NCBI GenBank assembly: GCA_001839685.1
Contig: MLAK01000554.1
Span: forward strand, 8,317 to 72,316
Length of the DNA stretch: 64,000 nucleotides
Source: Tritrichomonas foetus
Taxonomy: Eukaryota; Parabasalia; Tritrichomonadida; Tritrichomonadidae
Direction: 5' to 3'
Below the pieces are notes generated by a model. That model searched no databases, had not been told where the DNA came from, and saw only the letters and a list, made by a program, of their open reading frames with translations. The position numbers and the translations under genes were made by a program. Below, in pieces: positions 1 to 10,054 of the stretch (position 1 is the first letter of the stretch; every line of letters starts with the position of its first letter).

Positions 1-1278
1 AATCCCAAAAACCTGTTCGATGTCCTAAATATGATTTTATAGTTTTATTATAGCTGATAAATCTGAAATATCAGTTAAATGTTATCATCATGAGAAATGA
101 AGATTCCATCATCAATTATTTTTTCGTGGCTGAGAAAGCTCGACGTCAAGTTGTAGACATCCCTATGAATGATTTAAGTTGCCTGCTAACGATTTTTGAT
201 AGATGACGATTATGCCGGAATAAATTTTTTAAAATTGGTTGTTTAAGTATCCCCAACTGGAAGATATAAATAATTCTTATATTGTTGCTATGTATTTGTA
301 TTTGTATTCTAATGGGTAATTAAATTTATTTATTATTATATGCAGAAAATAAATTGGATAAAGATGTTTTAAACAGTCCATTTTTGGGGCCTCACAAATT
401 AAAAATAATCATTTTCTGAAAAAGTTATCATCAGAAAATTTATATTAGAAATATCTTTTGATATCTAATTAATACAGTGTTAATATTGTAATATGATATA
501 TTATATTATTGGTTAATAGCTGCATGAGATGTAAAATAATAATATTAATGATTTCAATCAAATTAAATTTATTCATATTTTATTTTCATTCAATTTTTTT
601 TATTATAGTCATTATCTATCTTTCTGAAATTCACAAGATAATTTGATATGTAAAATTTAGGACTTGAAATGTCTGTTACTGTGAAAAATAGGAAACTAAT
701 AATTTTTACTAATCATATAATTATTTCATTTACTGGTTAACTCTAGATGTAGGGATTGGGTTTATAAAGAGATGCTTTCATGTCTAATGGTTTTTTGATT
801 TGTTTTCGCAATGCTTTTCTATATTCGAAGTACTCAGATGAATGATAAAAATTTTATCTTTGAATTATATTCAATTTTTTCAATCATTTTCTTCTTTTTT
901 TAATGAATCCACTTTTCACTCCAATATAATATGCTGAAAACAATATATCATATAATACATCAAATATAAAAAGCTATATCAGAATATAATAAAATATTAT
1001 AGATAAAATAAAAAGATAATTCTATTTTATATTTACTAAATATTCTGTTAATTATTTAGTAAATTGTGAACACTTACAAAAAGTTTCAATTCCCCCCAAG
1101 CATGTCATCCAAAAGTGTGGAATAAAAACGAAATAAATTATTATTATGATTTCATCTTTATTAACTACGTCTATATATTCTTTAAACTAAGTTAACAATT
1201 GATTTCATAAATTTTCCCCGAAGATATCGATAAACAACCTATTTCTCTCAAATAAATATAACCATCTCTTGCTAAACT
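1..1278. other. AT-rich intergenic region at the left edge
   Basis: No intact gene is visible. The first 270 bases may be a decayed coding stretch, listed separately. The rest is A/T-rich sequence with homopolymer runs and no long open frame. A copy of the oriented motif AAAAAGTTT lies at 1078-1086, about 190 bases before the next gene's ATG, and may belong to its promoter. Confidence 0.6.
3..269 (+). pseudogene. possible decayed coding remnant
   Basis: Read in the frame starting at base 3, this stretch gives a protein-like sequence (for example NYFFVAEKARRQVVDIPMND) with balanced composition unlike the surrounding A/T-rich DNA. It is broken by an in-frame TAG at 51-53 and a TGA at 204-206 and ends at a TAA at 267-269. 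It may be the tail of a broken gene starting left of the window. I do not recognise the family. Chance cannot be excluded. Confidence 0.25.
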
Positions 1279-3411
1279 ATGCCCTTAAAAAATTACTCGA
1301 AAATACAAAGCATGCATACTTCATTGCATATTAGGAATGTTTTCCGACGAAAATATTCTATTCTAGCTTTGTTATTCCTATTTTTCATGATCCTATTTTT
1401 GTTCACTTTTCAAGGAAGAAATAAAATATTGAAGGTTGATATACTTGAAGAACATAATCATTGGCTTGATATTATAATTCCACCATTATATATGAATAAC
1501 TTTTCAAATCAATTCAAATATCCAAATCTTATAACAGAAAATCATGAATTGGATCGTAAAAAGTATTCAAGTGAGCTACTTCATTTTCTTGGGATCGCTA
1601 ATTTAAATGAAAATGAAGATAATGTATTACTTTACGGATCTTCCACATCATTAGGGAAAAAGTTATATGAAATTCTTACAAATCAAAACAAAAACGTTTT
1701 CCAAATAAAAAATTCAATTGATATTGATTTTTCAAGTTCTGATGTTGATTACTTTTTCCAAAATATTCATTTCAAAAAAGCAATTATAATATATCAACCA
1801 CCTTTCTTTTCATTACCTTCTGTCACAACAGACACGTTTTCAATTAATAAAACCTCTATCAATAAAAATTCACAAAGTATGAATGAATATAAAAAGTTTG
1901 TTCAACAAGAACTTGATGATTTAGTCAAATTTGTTGAGAAAAAAGAAATTAAAGATTCAATTTTTGTTTTCCCACCACCTTATTTTGAAATATATAAAAC
2001 ATTTTCCAAATATCCAAAATTATTTTTACCTCATTTGATTGAAAATCTCGAAATTGAAAAAATAATAAATAGCAACGATTTTGATCCATATAATATTTTC
2101 AATAAAATAACTCTTCAATGCAAATATTATAATAAAGCAGAAGTTATCATTAATTCCAATGATTTTGTTTCATTATATTCGTCTGAAACAATTGCACATT
2201 TTATTCTTGACAACTCTCATTCCAAAAATGAAAATATTTTTTTAAAAGGGCCTAATAGCAAAAGAATACAAGATATTCATTTTCTCACCCAAAGAATTTC
2301 TTCACAAATGTCTTCAGATAAATGTTTGATTAATTTTCATTACTTGAATCATTATTTTGGAAATGATATTGAAGAGGAAAACGAAAATCAAAATTATTTT
2401 CATAATATTCGAATTGTTGAAGAAAATCTAGATGACGAAAATTCAATTCATAGTTTTGATGACATTTTTTCAAATTTTTTTCATCAAATTATCCATATTA
2501 ATAAAAAAAATATTCATAATAATCAAGAAAGTGAAATTGAACCTTATTTGAGTATCGTTTTTACAGGACGAAATGACAACTACGGAAAAGGTTTCATTGA
2601 TCGTGCAAAATATTTCATGTTATATTTAGAAAAAACTGTCGATCAACTTTTGCCATTAACACCAATAGAAGTTGTTATAGTTGATTATGCCACTGAATCA
2701 AGTCGTGATCCACTTCGAACACTATTTGATTTTCAGAATTCAAACAAACGAAAGATCATAATTCGTTTCATTGAAGTTCCTGTTTCGTTTCATTCAAATT
2801 TAGATAATATAAAAGTACCATTTTTGGAATATTACGCTAAAAATATTGGAATACGTCGTTCAAAAGGTAAATTTGTTCTTGCAATGAATCCAGATTCATT
2901 ATTAAGTATTGAGTTTCTTGATTTAGTATCAAAAAAGTCATTTAATGAAGGATTTTTATATTTATCGACAAGAATTGATATGAATGAAAATGAAACTCGA
3001 GAAAATGCATTAGAAAAATTAAAATTTCATAAAAAGAATCATAAAATGGACTACATTCGAATTAATTTCGATTTTGAGTGGGGTTTTGGAGATTTTCAAA
3101 TGTTGTCTAAACAAATGTGGTTTGCTATAGGTGGTTTTGATCAACTTCCAACTAATACTTATGTTGATAATCTTTTGTTTGCCAAAATGTTAAAGATTCT
3201 CCCAGGTGCCTTTCAAATGAATTTACCAACACCAATTTTACATCAGTATCATCATCATGTGTCTAGTAAAAGGCCTCACAATCTTGATATCATTAAAAAT
3301 GCAATGAAGGATTATGAAAAATATGGACAATTTCGACAGATGAATGGAGAACCAGATTCAGAAAATTGGGGATTCCCTGATGAAGATTTCAATGAAGTAA
3401 TTTATACTTAA
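1279..3411 (+). CDS. type II membrane protein with glycosyltransferase-like C-terminal domain
   Basis: A 710-residue protein starting at an ATG. A short basic N-terminal tail is followed by one strong hydrophobic segment at about residues 27-46, then a long hydrophilic part. This is the layout of a Golgi type II glycosyltransferase. The last third, from about residue 425, begins with LSIVFTGRNDNYGKGF, then a strand-like EVVIVDYATESSRDPL, NPDSLLSIEF, and WGFGDFQMLSKQMWFAIGGF. The order resembles GT-A fold nucleotide-sugar enzymes, in which the first strand and a DxD-like site bind the sugar nucleotide. I see no textbook DxD, so donor and acceptor are unknown. The middle third is low in complexity and not recognisable. 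The stop codon is followed by A (TAAA), matching the reported trichomonad polyadenylation signal. The glycosyltransferase class is an inference. Confidence 0.65.
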   Translation: MPLKNYSKIQSMHTSLHIRNVFRRKYSILALLFLFFMILFLFTFQGRNKILKVDILEEHNHWLDIIIPPLYMNNFSNQFKYPNLITENHELDRKKYSSELLHFLGIANLNENEDNVLLYGSSTSLGKKLYEILTNQNKNVFQIKNSIDIDFSSSDVDYFFQNIHFKKAIIIYQPPFFSLPSVTTDTFSINKTSINKNSQSMNEYKKFVQQELDDLVKFVEKKEIKDSIFVFPPPYFEIYKTFSKYPKLFLPHLIENLEIEKIINSNDFDPYNIFNKITLQCKYYNKAEVIINSNDFVSLYSSETIAHFILDNSHSKNENIFLKGPNSKRIQDIHFLTQRISSQMSSDKCLINFHYLNHYFGNDIEEENENQNYFHNIRIVEENLDDENSIHSFDDIFSNFFHQIIHINKKNIHNNQESEIEPYLSIVFTGRNDNYGKGFIDRAKYFMLYLEKTVDQLLPLTPIEVVIVDYATESSRDPLRTLFDFQNSNKRKIIIRFIEVPVSFHSNLDNIKVPFLEYYAKNIGIRRSKGKFVLAMNPDSLLSIEFLDLVSKKSFNEGFLYLSTRIDMNENETRENALEKLKFHKKNHKMDYIRINFDFEWGFGDFQMLSKQMWFAIGGFDQLPTNTYVDNLLFAKMLKILPGAFQMNLPTPILHQYHHHVSSKRPHNLDIIKNAMKDYEKYGQFRQMNGEPDSENWGFPDEDFNEVIYT

Positions 3412-3705
3412 ATTTTACAGATATAGATAGATGATTATAAATAGAATGATATTATTAAATATTATTTTTTAATAGATATTTTTTTTACATGTTACACAAA
3501 GATTATATTTTTTAATCATTTAGCTTTGTGAAGTCAAAAGTGTGCTTCATGAGAGCAAGAATAAATTAATATAATTCTTCTTGATGAATTATTCGCTGAA
3601 CCAAATGTTTCTGAAAAGATTATACAAAGAAAAAAAGTAAGGCTAAAATTAAATAAACAAATGTTTTTATTACAAGACAAAATTAATAAATATAACAAAT
3701 GATTT

Positions 3706-5946
3706 TCAATCGTATTTGAGGTTGCTGTAAATCTTATATACAAATATAGTCGACACAAGATATCCAGTACCTCCGCATGCAATTGAAATGACAGAAACCA
3801 ATAGAAGATTATTTGTCATAAAGTAAATCACTTCAAATATACCGCGAATACTTGTTTTCACTAACAAAAAGTAAATCGAATAAATATATAAGTAGAGTCC
3901 ACATGATGCTGGACCTAAAAATGCAGGCCACTGCCACCTATAATCTTCATTCTGTAAAATTATGTATATGATAATGATTGTTGAGAGTCCAGACACAAAA
4001 CACATGCATGTTATTGATGTTACAATATAAATCCAAAGATAGAAATATTTGAATTGCCAAATTGCTGTGAGAATATAGAAAAACTCAATAAGCACAGTGC
4101 AACAACAAAGTAAACCTACAATAAGGCAAAGAAAAGTTGTTTTCAAGCAAAATGGTCTTCTCCTATATTTGTTATTATTTGAAGTATTATATCTGTGTTG
4201 TTGAGGTTTTATAATATAATCTTCTTCTATTTTTCGAGGAACAAGTGAAATTTCATTTCTAAGCTTATTTGAAAAATTGGTTAGTCCGAGTTTATATGAT
4301 AAAAATCCCCCTAGTGCACTCAAAAGCATAGAAAGTGAAGATAAAATCATAAAAATAAAAAATAACAGAAAGAAATTAATAGAATGAATTGTCGAATAAA
4401 CTTTGGATAAAGTTGAGTTCAAAACAGCAATAACAAAAGCTGGTAAAAATACAACAATGGGTGCTGATAAAGATAGACGAAGCCATTTTTTGCATCCAAA
4501 AAAACCTCCAAAAGAAGAAACCATAAATCCCGAAATTGGTGCGAGAAATAAAATTGAAATAAAAGCTAAACTTATCAGCTTGCCTCGAAATGTATAAAAA
4601 GATGGACACACGAAATTGACAATACTATAAAAAAGAAGAGAAATTAAAGCTTGAATTCCAAGACCTGCCAAAACAGATATCATACTCAAGTTTTTGGGCT
4701 GTCGAAAAACATCTTTCCTGACCGCAAGCCAACCATAATTTCCAACATAAACTCTTCGACTTGACTTTTTTAGAAACCTCGTAAATTCATTGTCAGAATG
4801 TTCAAGATCATTTTCTTCACGATTACCTGAACCATTCTCTGAATAATTTTTTTTCTTGTTTGTTTCATTGTTGTACCTTTTCTTTGTTTGATCATCACCT
4901 TTAAAATCAGATTCTTGATCATCATAATTATCACTAAATGAAGAATTGTCATGATTGATAATGGAATTTTTTGAATTATGTGAATTTCCTCTTGATGAAA
5001 AACTATAAATTTGATCAACATTAATTTCCGATTCTTTTTCAGTCAGCAAAGAAAATGAATTATTTTTTAAATGTTCATCATTCTGCACACTTCCATCAAC
5101 CATTCTATTTCCTTTTTTCATTGAGTTTCCTAACAAACTAGAATTTAATTTAGATTTTTGACTAGTTAGAATATTTGGATTAGAATTATTTGAATTGGAA
5201 TTTGATGTGTTTGAATCTTGAGTGAAAATCAATGAATGGCTCGGATTTTCATTTACATTATTTATTTTATTTATAATCAAAGCAACAAGAACAGCAAGAA
5301 GTACAACAAGAAGGGCAGAATTCATTAATGTGTATAAGTGAATTGAAGAGCGAAAGAAGTTTTTATTGAACAAATTTTCTGATCTCTTTTCAAAAACTAT
5401 ATCTGATTCAAAAAAAGTTACACTATATTTAAAAGTGATTAAAGAACCTTCATTCAAAGAAACAGCACTATTCCTATCATTTTTTAATCGAACTGCTACA
5501 ATGTTATTTTTATTAAATCCAATAAAAAAATTGAGTTTTGTATACAAAAGTGGAATTCCACTATCAGTTGATCCAACGTAACCCCAAACTGGTAAATCAT
5601 CAATAATGAACTGATAATGGTAATTATTTTTGATGGCAGTTTCAAATCGTGAAACTTTTTGAGAGTCTAATGAAACATTACACACAGAAAAAGTTGTTTC
5701 ATTTTTTTTAAAACGAAAATGAATTCCAATATCTTCTAAATTATTACCAATAAACTTATCAATAATTGAATTAGGACTTTGTATACGATTTTCTGATGGA
5801 ATTGTGCAAAATGGCAATTTTGAAAATTTGTAGATTCTTAATGGATTATCAACTGGGCCTACTTTGTTAGCATATGCTATGATAATCTCGTTATCCAAAT
5901 ACGAGGTTGATGAAGCCAGAAGAAGACAAGAAAAAAATAAAACCAT
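3706..5946 (-). CDS. TM9SF / nonaspanin (EMP70) family membrane protein
   Basis: A 746-residue protein with an N-terminal signal peptide (about residues 1-15), a lumenal domain of about 180 residues, one transmembrane helix (about 200-225) and a block of eight further helices in the C-terminal half. This is the TM9SF architecture. A family hallmark follows the cytosolic loop: GWLAVRKDVFRQPKNLSMIS at about residue 400, leading into the next helix. The chain ends in KYD, a C-terminal KxD motif that in TM9SF proteins is linked to COPI binding and Golgi retention. Family members act in endosome/Golgi sorting of membrane proteins. The cytosolic loop after the first helix is unusually long, about 170 residues rich in Asn, Ser and acidic residues, and looks like a lineage-specific insertion. 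The gene is divergent from the kinase-like gene on the right, sharing about 180 bases of upstream DNA. Confidence 0.9.
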   Translation of the reverse strand: MVLFFSCLLLASSTSYLDNEIIIAYANKVGPVDNPLRIYKFSKLPFCTIPSENRIQSPNSIIDKFIGNNLEDIGIHFRFKKNETTFSVCNVSLDSQKVSRFETAIKNNYHYQFIIDDLPVWGYVGSTDSGIPLLYTKLNFFIGFNKNNIVAVRLKNDRNSAVSLNEGSLITFKYSVTFFESDIVFEKRSENLFNKNFFRSSIHLYTLMNSALLVVLLAVLVALIINKINNVNENPSHSLIFTQDSNTSNSNSNNSNPNILTSQKSKLNSSLLGNSMKKGNRMVDGSVQNDEHLKNNSFSLLTEKESEINVDQIYSFSSRGNSHNSKNSIINHDNSSFSDNYDDQESDFKGDDQTKKRYNNETNKKKNYSENGSGNREENDLEHSDNEFTRFLKKSSRRVYVGNYGWLAVRKDVFRQPKNLSMISVLAGLGIQALISLLFYSIVNFVCPSFYTFRGKLISLAFISILFLAPISGFMVSSFGGFFGCKKWLRLSLSAPIVVFLPAFVIAVLNSTLSKVYSTIHSINFFLLFFIFMILSSLSMLLSALGGFLSYKLGLTNFSNKLRNEISLVPRKIEEDYIIKPQQHRYNTSNNNKYRRRPFCLKTTFLCLIVGLLCCCTVLIEFFYILTAIWQFKYFYLWIYIVTSITCMCFVSGLSTIIIIYIILQNEDYRWQWPAFLGPASCGLYLYIYSIYFLLVKTSIRGIFEVIYFMTNNLLLVSVISIACGGTGYLVSTIFVYKIYSNLKYD

Positions 5947-6126
5947 GATGAGAAAAATTTTGATTATGTAAAGTATTTAAAAAGTTTATTCATCATTCAA
6001 ATGTATTGAATACATATATGGTTGGTAAAAAATACCAAAATTTCAAATTTGAGAGTTTCACAATTTGAGATTCAATGATAAGTTAAACGTATATATTAGA
6101 AATTTAATTATTTGATAAGATTTGAC
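5947..6126. promoter_or_regulatory. short divergent promoter region with an AAAAAGTTTATT motif
   Basis: This 180-base A/T-rich gap separates the start codons of the TM9SF gene (minus strand) and the kinase-like gene (plus strand), so it should hold both promoters. The 12-base motif AAAAAGTTTATT at 5979-5990 reads toward the plus-strand gene and recurs upstream of other genes in this window. Assignment as a promoter element is inference. Confidence 0.4.
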
Positions 6127-7464
6127 ATGACGACAAAACTTTTTCAACTAAAAAATGGTCTCAGCATTTTAATGAAACAAAAATTGTGTTTTTGCGCGGG
6201 GATTGTCGTAAATAGTCGAGATTTTGATGAACCAACAGTTACAAAACGTTCATTTTCAACAAATAAAAAAATTGAATTTCCGAAAAGTGTCCTCAATAAG
6301 TATGAAATATTAGAAAAAATTGGTACGGGGATGCTATCAACAGTTTACAGAGTAAAAAACAAAAATAATGAATACTATGCAATGAAGGTGTATTCAAAAT
6401 TAAATTGCACCAATAAAATAGAATCAGATCAAAACGAGATTCATATTTTGAGGGAATTAAATCATTTGAATTGCATTAGACTAGAATCATATCACATCAT
6501 AGAAAATGGCAATCAAACAACATTTTTTATTGTTTTGGAGTTTATTCGAACATCGATTTCAAACTTTTTCACCAGTCAGATGAAATCGAACGACTATTTA
6601 TTCGCAAAATGCTTAATTTTCCAATTGTTTACTGGTTTGGCCTACTTGCATAAATTAGGAATTGTTCATAATGACATCAACACATCAAACCTACTCTTCA
6701 ATGAGAATGATGGGATTTTGAAAATTGCTGGATTTTCAAATTCTTTATTTGAGACAAGCCTAAATAACAACACAGGATCAAATCTTCACGACAATAATAA
6801 TAATCCACATCAACATCAAAACCCACATCAACATCAAAATCCACATCAAAGTCAAAGTCAAAATTCTATTCAACATCAAAACACACATCAACATCAAAAT
6901 CAAAATTCACATCAAGGCCATAATTCTATTCAAAATCACGAATTTGGTGAAAAAAGTGAAAGCAAAACTACTAATCATTATTATGATGATTCTGAGAATG
7001 AAACATATGTGTGTACCTGTGAAAATAAAGCACCAGAATTACTTTTTGAATGCAAGAAAATCGATCTGAAGAAATGTGACGTGTGGGCAGCCGGATGCGT
7101 TGCTGCAGAAATCATGAAAAACGGTGAAAAATTGTTTCATTTCACGAATAATTCTTCTAATGTTGACAAAATTAATGAAATAGCTCGAGTTTTAGGCAAA
7201 CCATCAATTGATGAATATGACAAATATGAACATTCTGCCATTATTATTATTCCAAATACAAAACAGAAAGCTAAATCACTCCACCAATTTTTCCCAAAAA
7301 ATACTCCAACAGAATTCTTTGAATTTTTAGAGAAGATACTTAAATACAATCCAGATTCAAGACCAACTGCAGAAGAGTGTGTAGATAGCAGCTTTTTTGA
7401 TGATATTATTAACAATCCAAATATCAAACTTCCATATGGGACACTTTCACAGAAGAACAGATAA
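6127..7464 (+). CDS. protein kinase-like protein, probable pseudokinase with a His/Gln-rich insert
   Basis: The ATG at 6127 is the first in frame; the open frame reaches back to a TTG at 6112. The product is about 445 residues. A eukaryotic kinase fold spans about residues 58-430: glycine-loop GTGMLSTVY, the ATP-binding lysine in AMKVY, the helix-C glutamate in NEIHILREL, a catalytic loop VHNDINTSNLLF (HRD changed to HND, with Asp and Asn kept), KAPELL as the APE motif, and DVWAAGC as subdomain IX. The DFG motif is replaced by AGF (KIAGFSN), so the metal-binding aspartate is missing. Most kinases without this residue are inactive or very weak. A repetitive His/Gln/Asn insert (NPHQHQ units, about residues 222-275) sits between the AGF site and the APE motif, where the activation loop should be. 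It probably acts as a scaffold or regulator; this is inferred. Confidence 0.85.
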   Translation: MTTKLFQLKNGLSILMKQKLCFCAGIVVNSRDFDEPTVTKRSFSTNKKIEFPKSVLNKYEILEKIGTGMLSTVYRVKNKNNEYYAMKVYSKLNCTNKIESDQNEIHILRELNHLNCIRLESYHIIENGNQTTFFIVLEFIRTSISNFFTSQMKSNDYLFAKCLIFQLFTGLAYLHKLGIVHNDINTSNLLFNENDGILKIAGFSNSLFETSLNNNTGSNLHDNNNNPHQHQNPHQHQNPHQSQSQNSIQHQNTHQHQNQNSHQGHNSIQNHEFGEKSESKTTNHYYDDSENETYVCTCENKAPELLFECKKIDLKKCDVWAAGCVAAEIMKNGEKLFHFTNNSSNVDKINEIARVLGKPSIDEYDKYEHSAIIIIPNTKQKAKSLHQFFPKNTPTEFFEFLEKILKYNPDSRPTAEECVDSSFFDDIINNPNIKLPYGTLSQKNR

Positions 7465-8559
7465 TATTTAAAATGTAATAAAGCAATCAATTTCATCAAA
7501 AATGGCATTTTTCCCATTAAGAATTACCATCAAGATTCTTTATCAAATAATAATGAAAGAAAATATATAGACAATGATTTATCACTTTTTAAAGAAAAGT
7601 AAATTTGAAATGGTTAACCAAAAATTTGTTAACTTATTACTTCTAATATTGTTTTCGAATTATCTTTCTTTTTATGATACATGGAACAAAATTGAGAAAT
7701 CCACAATAATTAAATTTCACTCTACACATCTGGTACAGCCAAAGTTTCGAAATCTTACGACCCACTTCCAGTATTTTCCATATAAATAAACATCTTTATA
7801 ATACCTGCATTATATCCTTACTAAAATCTTTAAATCAACTGCATGAGGGACTTCTCACAAAACAGTATGGCAAAACGTCACAAATTGAATTGATTAAAAT
7901 CATTTCTCTCAACTTTTTTCAATGTTTACTTTTTTATTTGAAAAAGTTTCCGTTTATAATGAAATTGATTGAAATTTCAATTCATCGAATATTTTGTAAA
8001 AATGTTTGATGATTAGAAATCAAATCTATGTTATGAAAGAAAATATTGCAAATTTTTTATGAACATCAATTTTTTTTTTCCTCTTTTTTCGTCCATGGTT
8101 CACTTTGTTCTCACAAAAAGTTTATTTTCAATTATAGAAAATAAAATTATTCAAATCGTGAAAAAATATTCACAAAAATTATATAAATTTTATAAAACAT
8201 CAAATCGTCATTTCTCATTTATCGCCTTTCTTTTCTTTTAAAGTAAAGATTTGTTCATTGTGAAGCATTTACATGATTTTCTTGTTTATACAAAAAGTTT
8301 ATTTATTCAAAAAGAGAAACTGGACTTTTTCACAGTTACGACCATATATCAATGCAACATTACACAAATTAATTGTAACATTTCAATATTAATTGTAATA
8401 TATCATCACAAAATTTTGTTCAATAATGCAATATTCTACACAAAATTAGCACTTTAATTGAAATTTTTCAGTATTTCTTCCATAAAATTTGAGAATTTCT
8501 GTATAAACTATAGTATCATTTTGAATCAACCAGAAAATAATAAAATCAAAGAGCAAGCC
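7465..8559. other. intergenic region upstream of the CAMK-like kinase
   Basis: About 1.1 kb of A/T-rich DNA between two kinase genes. It holds only short open frames of random composition, the longest with an ATG at 7574. Two perfect copies of AAAAAGTTTATT lie at 8115-8126 and 8292-8303, both reading toward the downstream kinase, and are candidate promoter elements. Confidence 0.5.
8115..8303 (+). promoter_or_regulatory. two AAAAAGTTTATT motifs upstream of the CAMK-like kinase
   Basis: Identical 12-base motifs at 8115-8126 and 8292-8303 have the same orientation and are 177 bases apart. They lie about 445 and 268 bases before the chosen ATG. The same word or its 9-base core occurs upstream of other genes here, oriented toward the gene. 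The function is not known from the sequence. Confidence 0.3.
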
Positions 8560-9693
8560 ATGCAGGAGCAGACAGATTATGGCGTACCTCTAGAAGTCCC
8601 TCTGCACTTTGGGCATTACAGATACCTCTCAACCATTGGCAGAGGAGGTTCCTCAGTCGTCGTCAGTTGTGTTGATGAAAGAACCACCCAAATTTTCGCC
8701 GGAAAAATCACATCACGTCGATCGGTAATGGACCTTGGCCAAATGGAGTATCTTGAAAGAGAGCTAAGGCTTCAGTCTTCGCTTAATCACCCAAATTTGC
8801 TCAGAATTATCGATGTTATTTATACGAAAGAATTAATAATCGTAATCACGGAATTTTGCGAGAATGGTGATCTAATCACATTCATCACGACAAACTCGTT
8901 TTTAATGCTTAGTTTGGCCAAAAAAATATTTACTCAGATCGTCGAAGGTTTGAATTACCTACATCAACGAAAAATCGCGCACCGAGATTTAAAACCGGAC
9001 AACATCTTTCTCGACCAGGATTTAAATGTTAAAATCGGTGATTTTGGTCTCGCAAAAAGTTCTGTCAAAGGTGAATTATTCAATACTTTATGTGGCACTT
9101 TTTATTACTTGGCACCTGAAATTATTAAGCATGAAGATTATGATGGAATGAAATGTGACATCTGGGCACTCGGTATCATTTTATATTCAATGATTTTTGG
9201 CACTCTACCATGGCGCTCAACAAATCATCAACAATTGATTGAAGAAATTTGCCGAGCTGATTTGGCCTGGCCATCCGACATAAATGTTGAGGCTTCTGAT
9301 ATTATCAGGAGGTGCACAATGATCGATCCTCAGGAAAGACCAACAACAGAAGAAATTTTAAATATGCCCTGGGTGACTTCTAGAAAAATAATAACACAAA
9401 ACAGCAACATGCTTGGAAATTCTGTCGTTTTTGGAAATAAGGGAAATGTTAATATGTCATCACCCATCCATGGAAACAAGAACACACTAGCTGCAGCAAT
9501 TCGAGTCTCACCTTCGACTCGAAATAAACGAATGTTTTCATCCGCATGTAAGAACATTTTGTCACAACCAATCAGGTCATCTATGTCTGAAAAAAGAAAG
9601 AGCGGACAGTTTCTTCTCAATATAAACTCACTCTCCGCTACTGCAGGAAATGCACAATCTCACCGAGCAAATGAATTCCCCACTGGAAAGTGA
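8560..9693 (+). CDS. CAMK-like serine/threonine protein kinase
   Basis: The first ATG in frame is at 8560; the frame stays open back to a TTG at 8458, which would add an A/T-biased, unlikely extension. The product is 377 residues. A complete, apparently active kinase domain covers about residues 17-275: glycine loop GRGGSSVVV, ATP lysine in FAGKIT, helix-C glutamate in EYLERELRL, catalytic loop HRDLKPDN, IGDFGLAKS, and activation segment CGTFYYLAPEII. The style (short activation loop, MPWV at the domain end) fits the CAMK/AMPK-related group common in trichomonads. The C-terminal 100 residues are Ser/Asn-rich with no recognisable domain. Its codon use is more GC-rich than that of the neighbouring intergenic DNA. 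The substrate is unknown. Confidence 0.92.
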   Translation: MQEQTDYGVPLEVPLHFGHYRYLSTIGRGGSSVVVSCVDERTTQIFAGKITSRRSVMDLGQMEYLERELRLQSSLNHPNLLRIIDVIYTKELIIVITEFCENGDLITFITTNSFLMLSLAKKIFTQIVEGLNYLHQRKIAHRDLKPDNIFLDQDLNVKIGDFGLAKSSVKGELFNTLCGTFYYLAPEIIKHEDYDGMKCDIWALGIILYSMIFGTLPWRSTNHQQLIEEICRADLAWPSDINVEASDIIRRCTMIDPQERPTTEEILNMPWVTSRKIITQNSNMLGNSVVFGNKGNVNMSSPIHGNKNTLAAAIRVSPSTRNKRMFSSACKNILSQPIRSSMSEKRKSGQFLLNINSLSATAGNAQSHRANEFPTGK

Positions 9694-10054
9694 TTTATTA
9701 TAATGTTGTTGATGTTTGAATTTTATGTTTGTTGTTGTTTTTTTTATATAATTTGAACTTCCAAGAAATTTTAATAGTTATATATATTGTTTTTGTTTTG
9801 TTATTTTTTTGGTTGAATGATTAATAAATTAAGCCTTATGGACTGACTTATTCTTTTTATCTGTTTTTATTTGTTTTCTGTTACAACAGTCAAATATGAT
9901 TTGTTTCGATCCTAAAGAATTTCATACATGAAATAAAATTATATATTCGAATCCAATCGGATGAAAAATGTTAATATCAAAAGAAAAAAAGAAAAATGAA
10001 ACGAATAAAAACAAAAATTTTACACAAACAAAATTAAAGAGTAATGGAAATTAG
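9694..10054. other. intergenic, convergent gene ends
   Basis: This 361-base A/T-rich gap lies between the 3' ends of the CAMK-like kinase (plus) and the beta-helix-like surface gene (minus). It holds T-rich runs and no open frame worth noting, so it should contain the two 3' untranslated regions. Confidence 0.6.
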
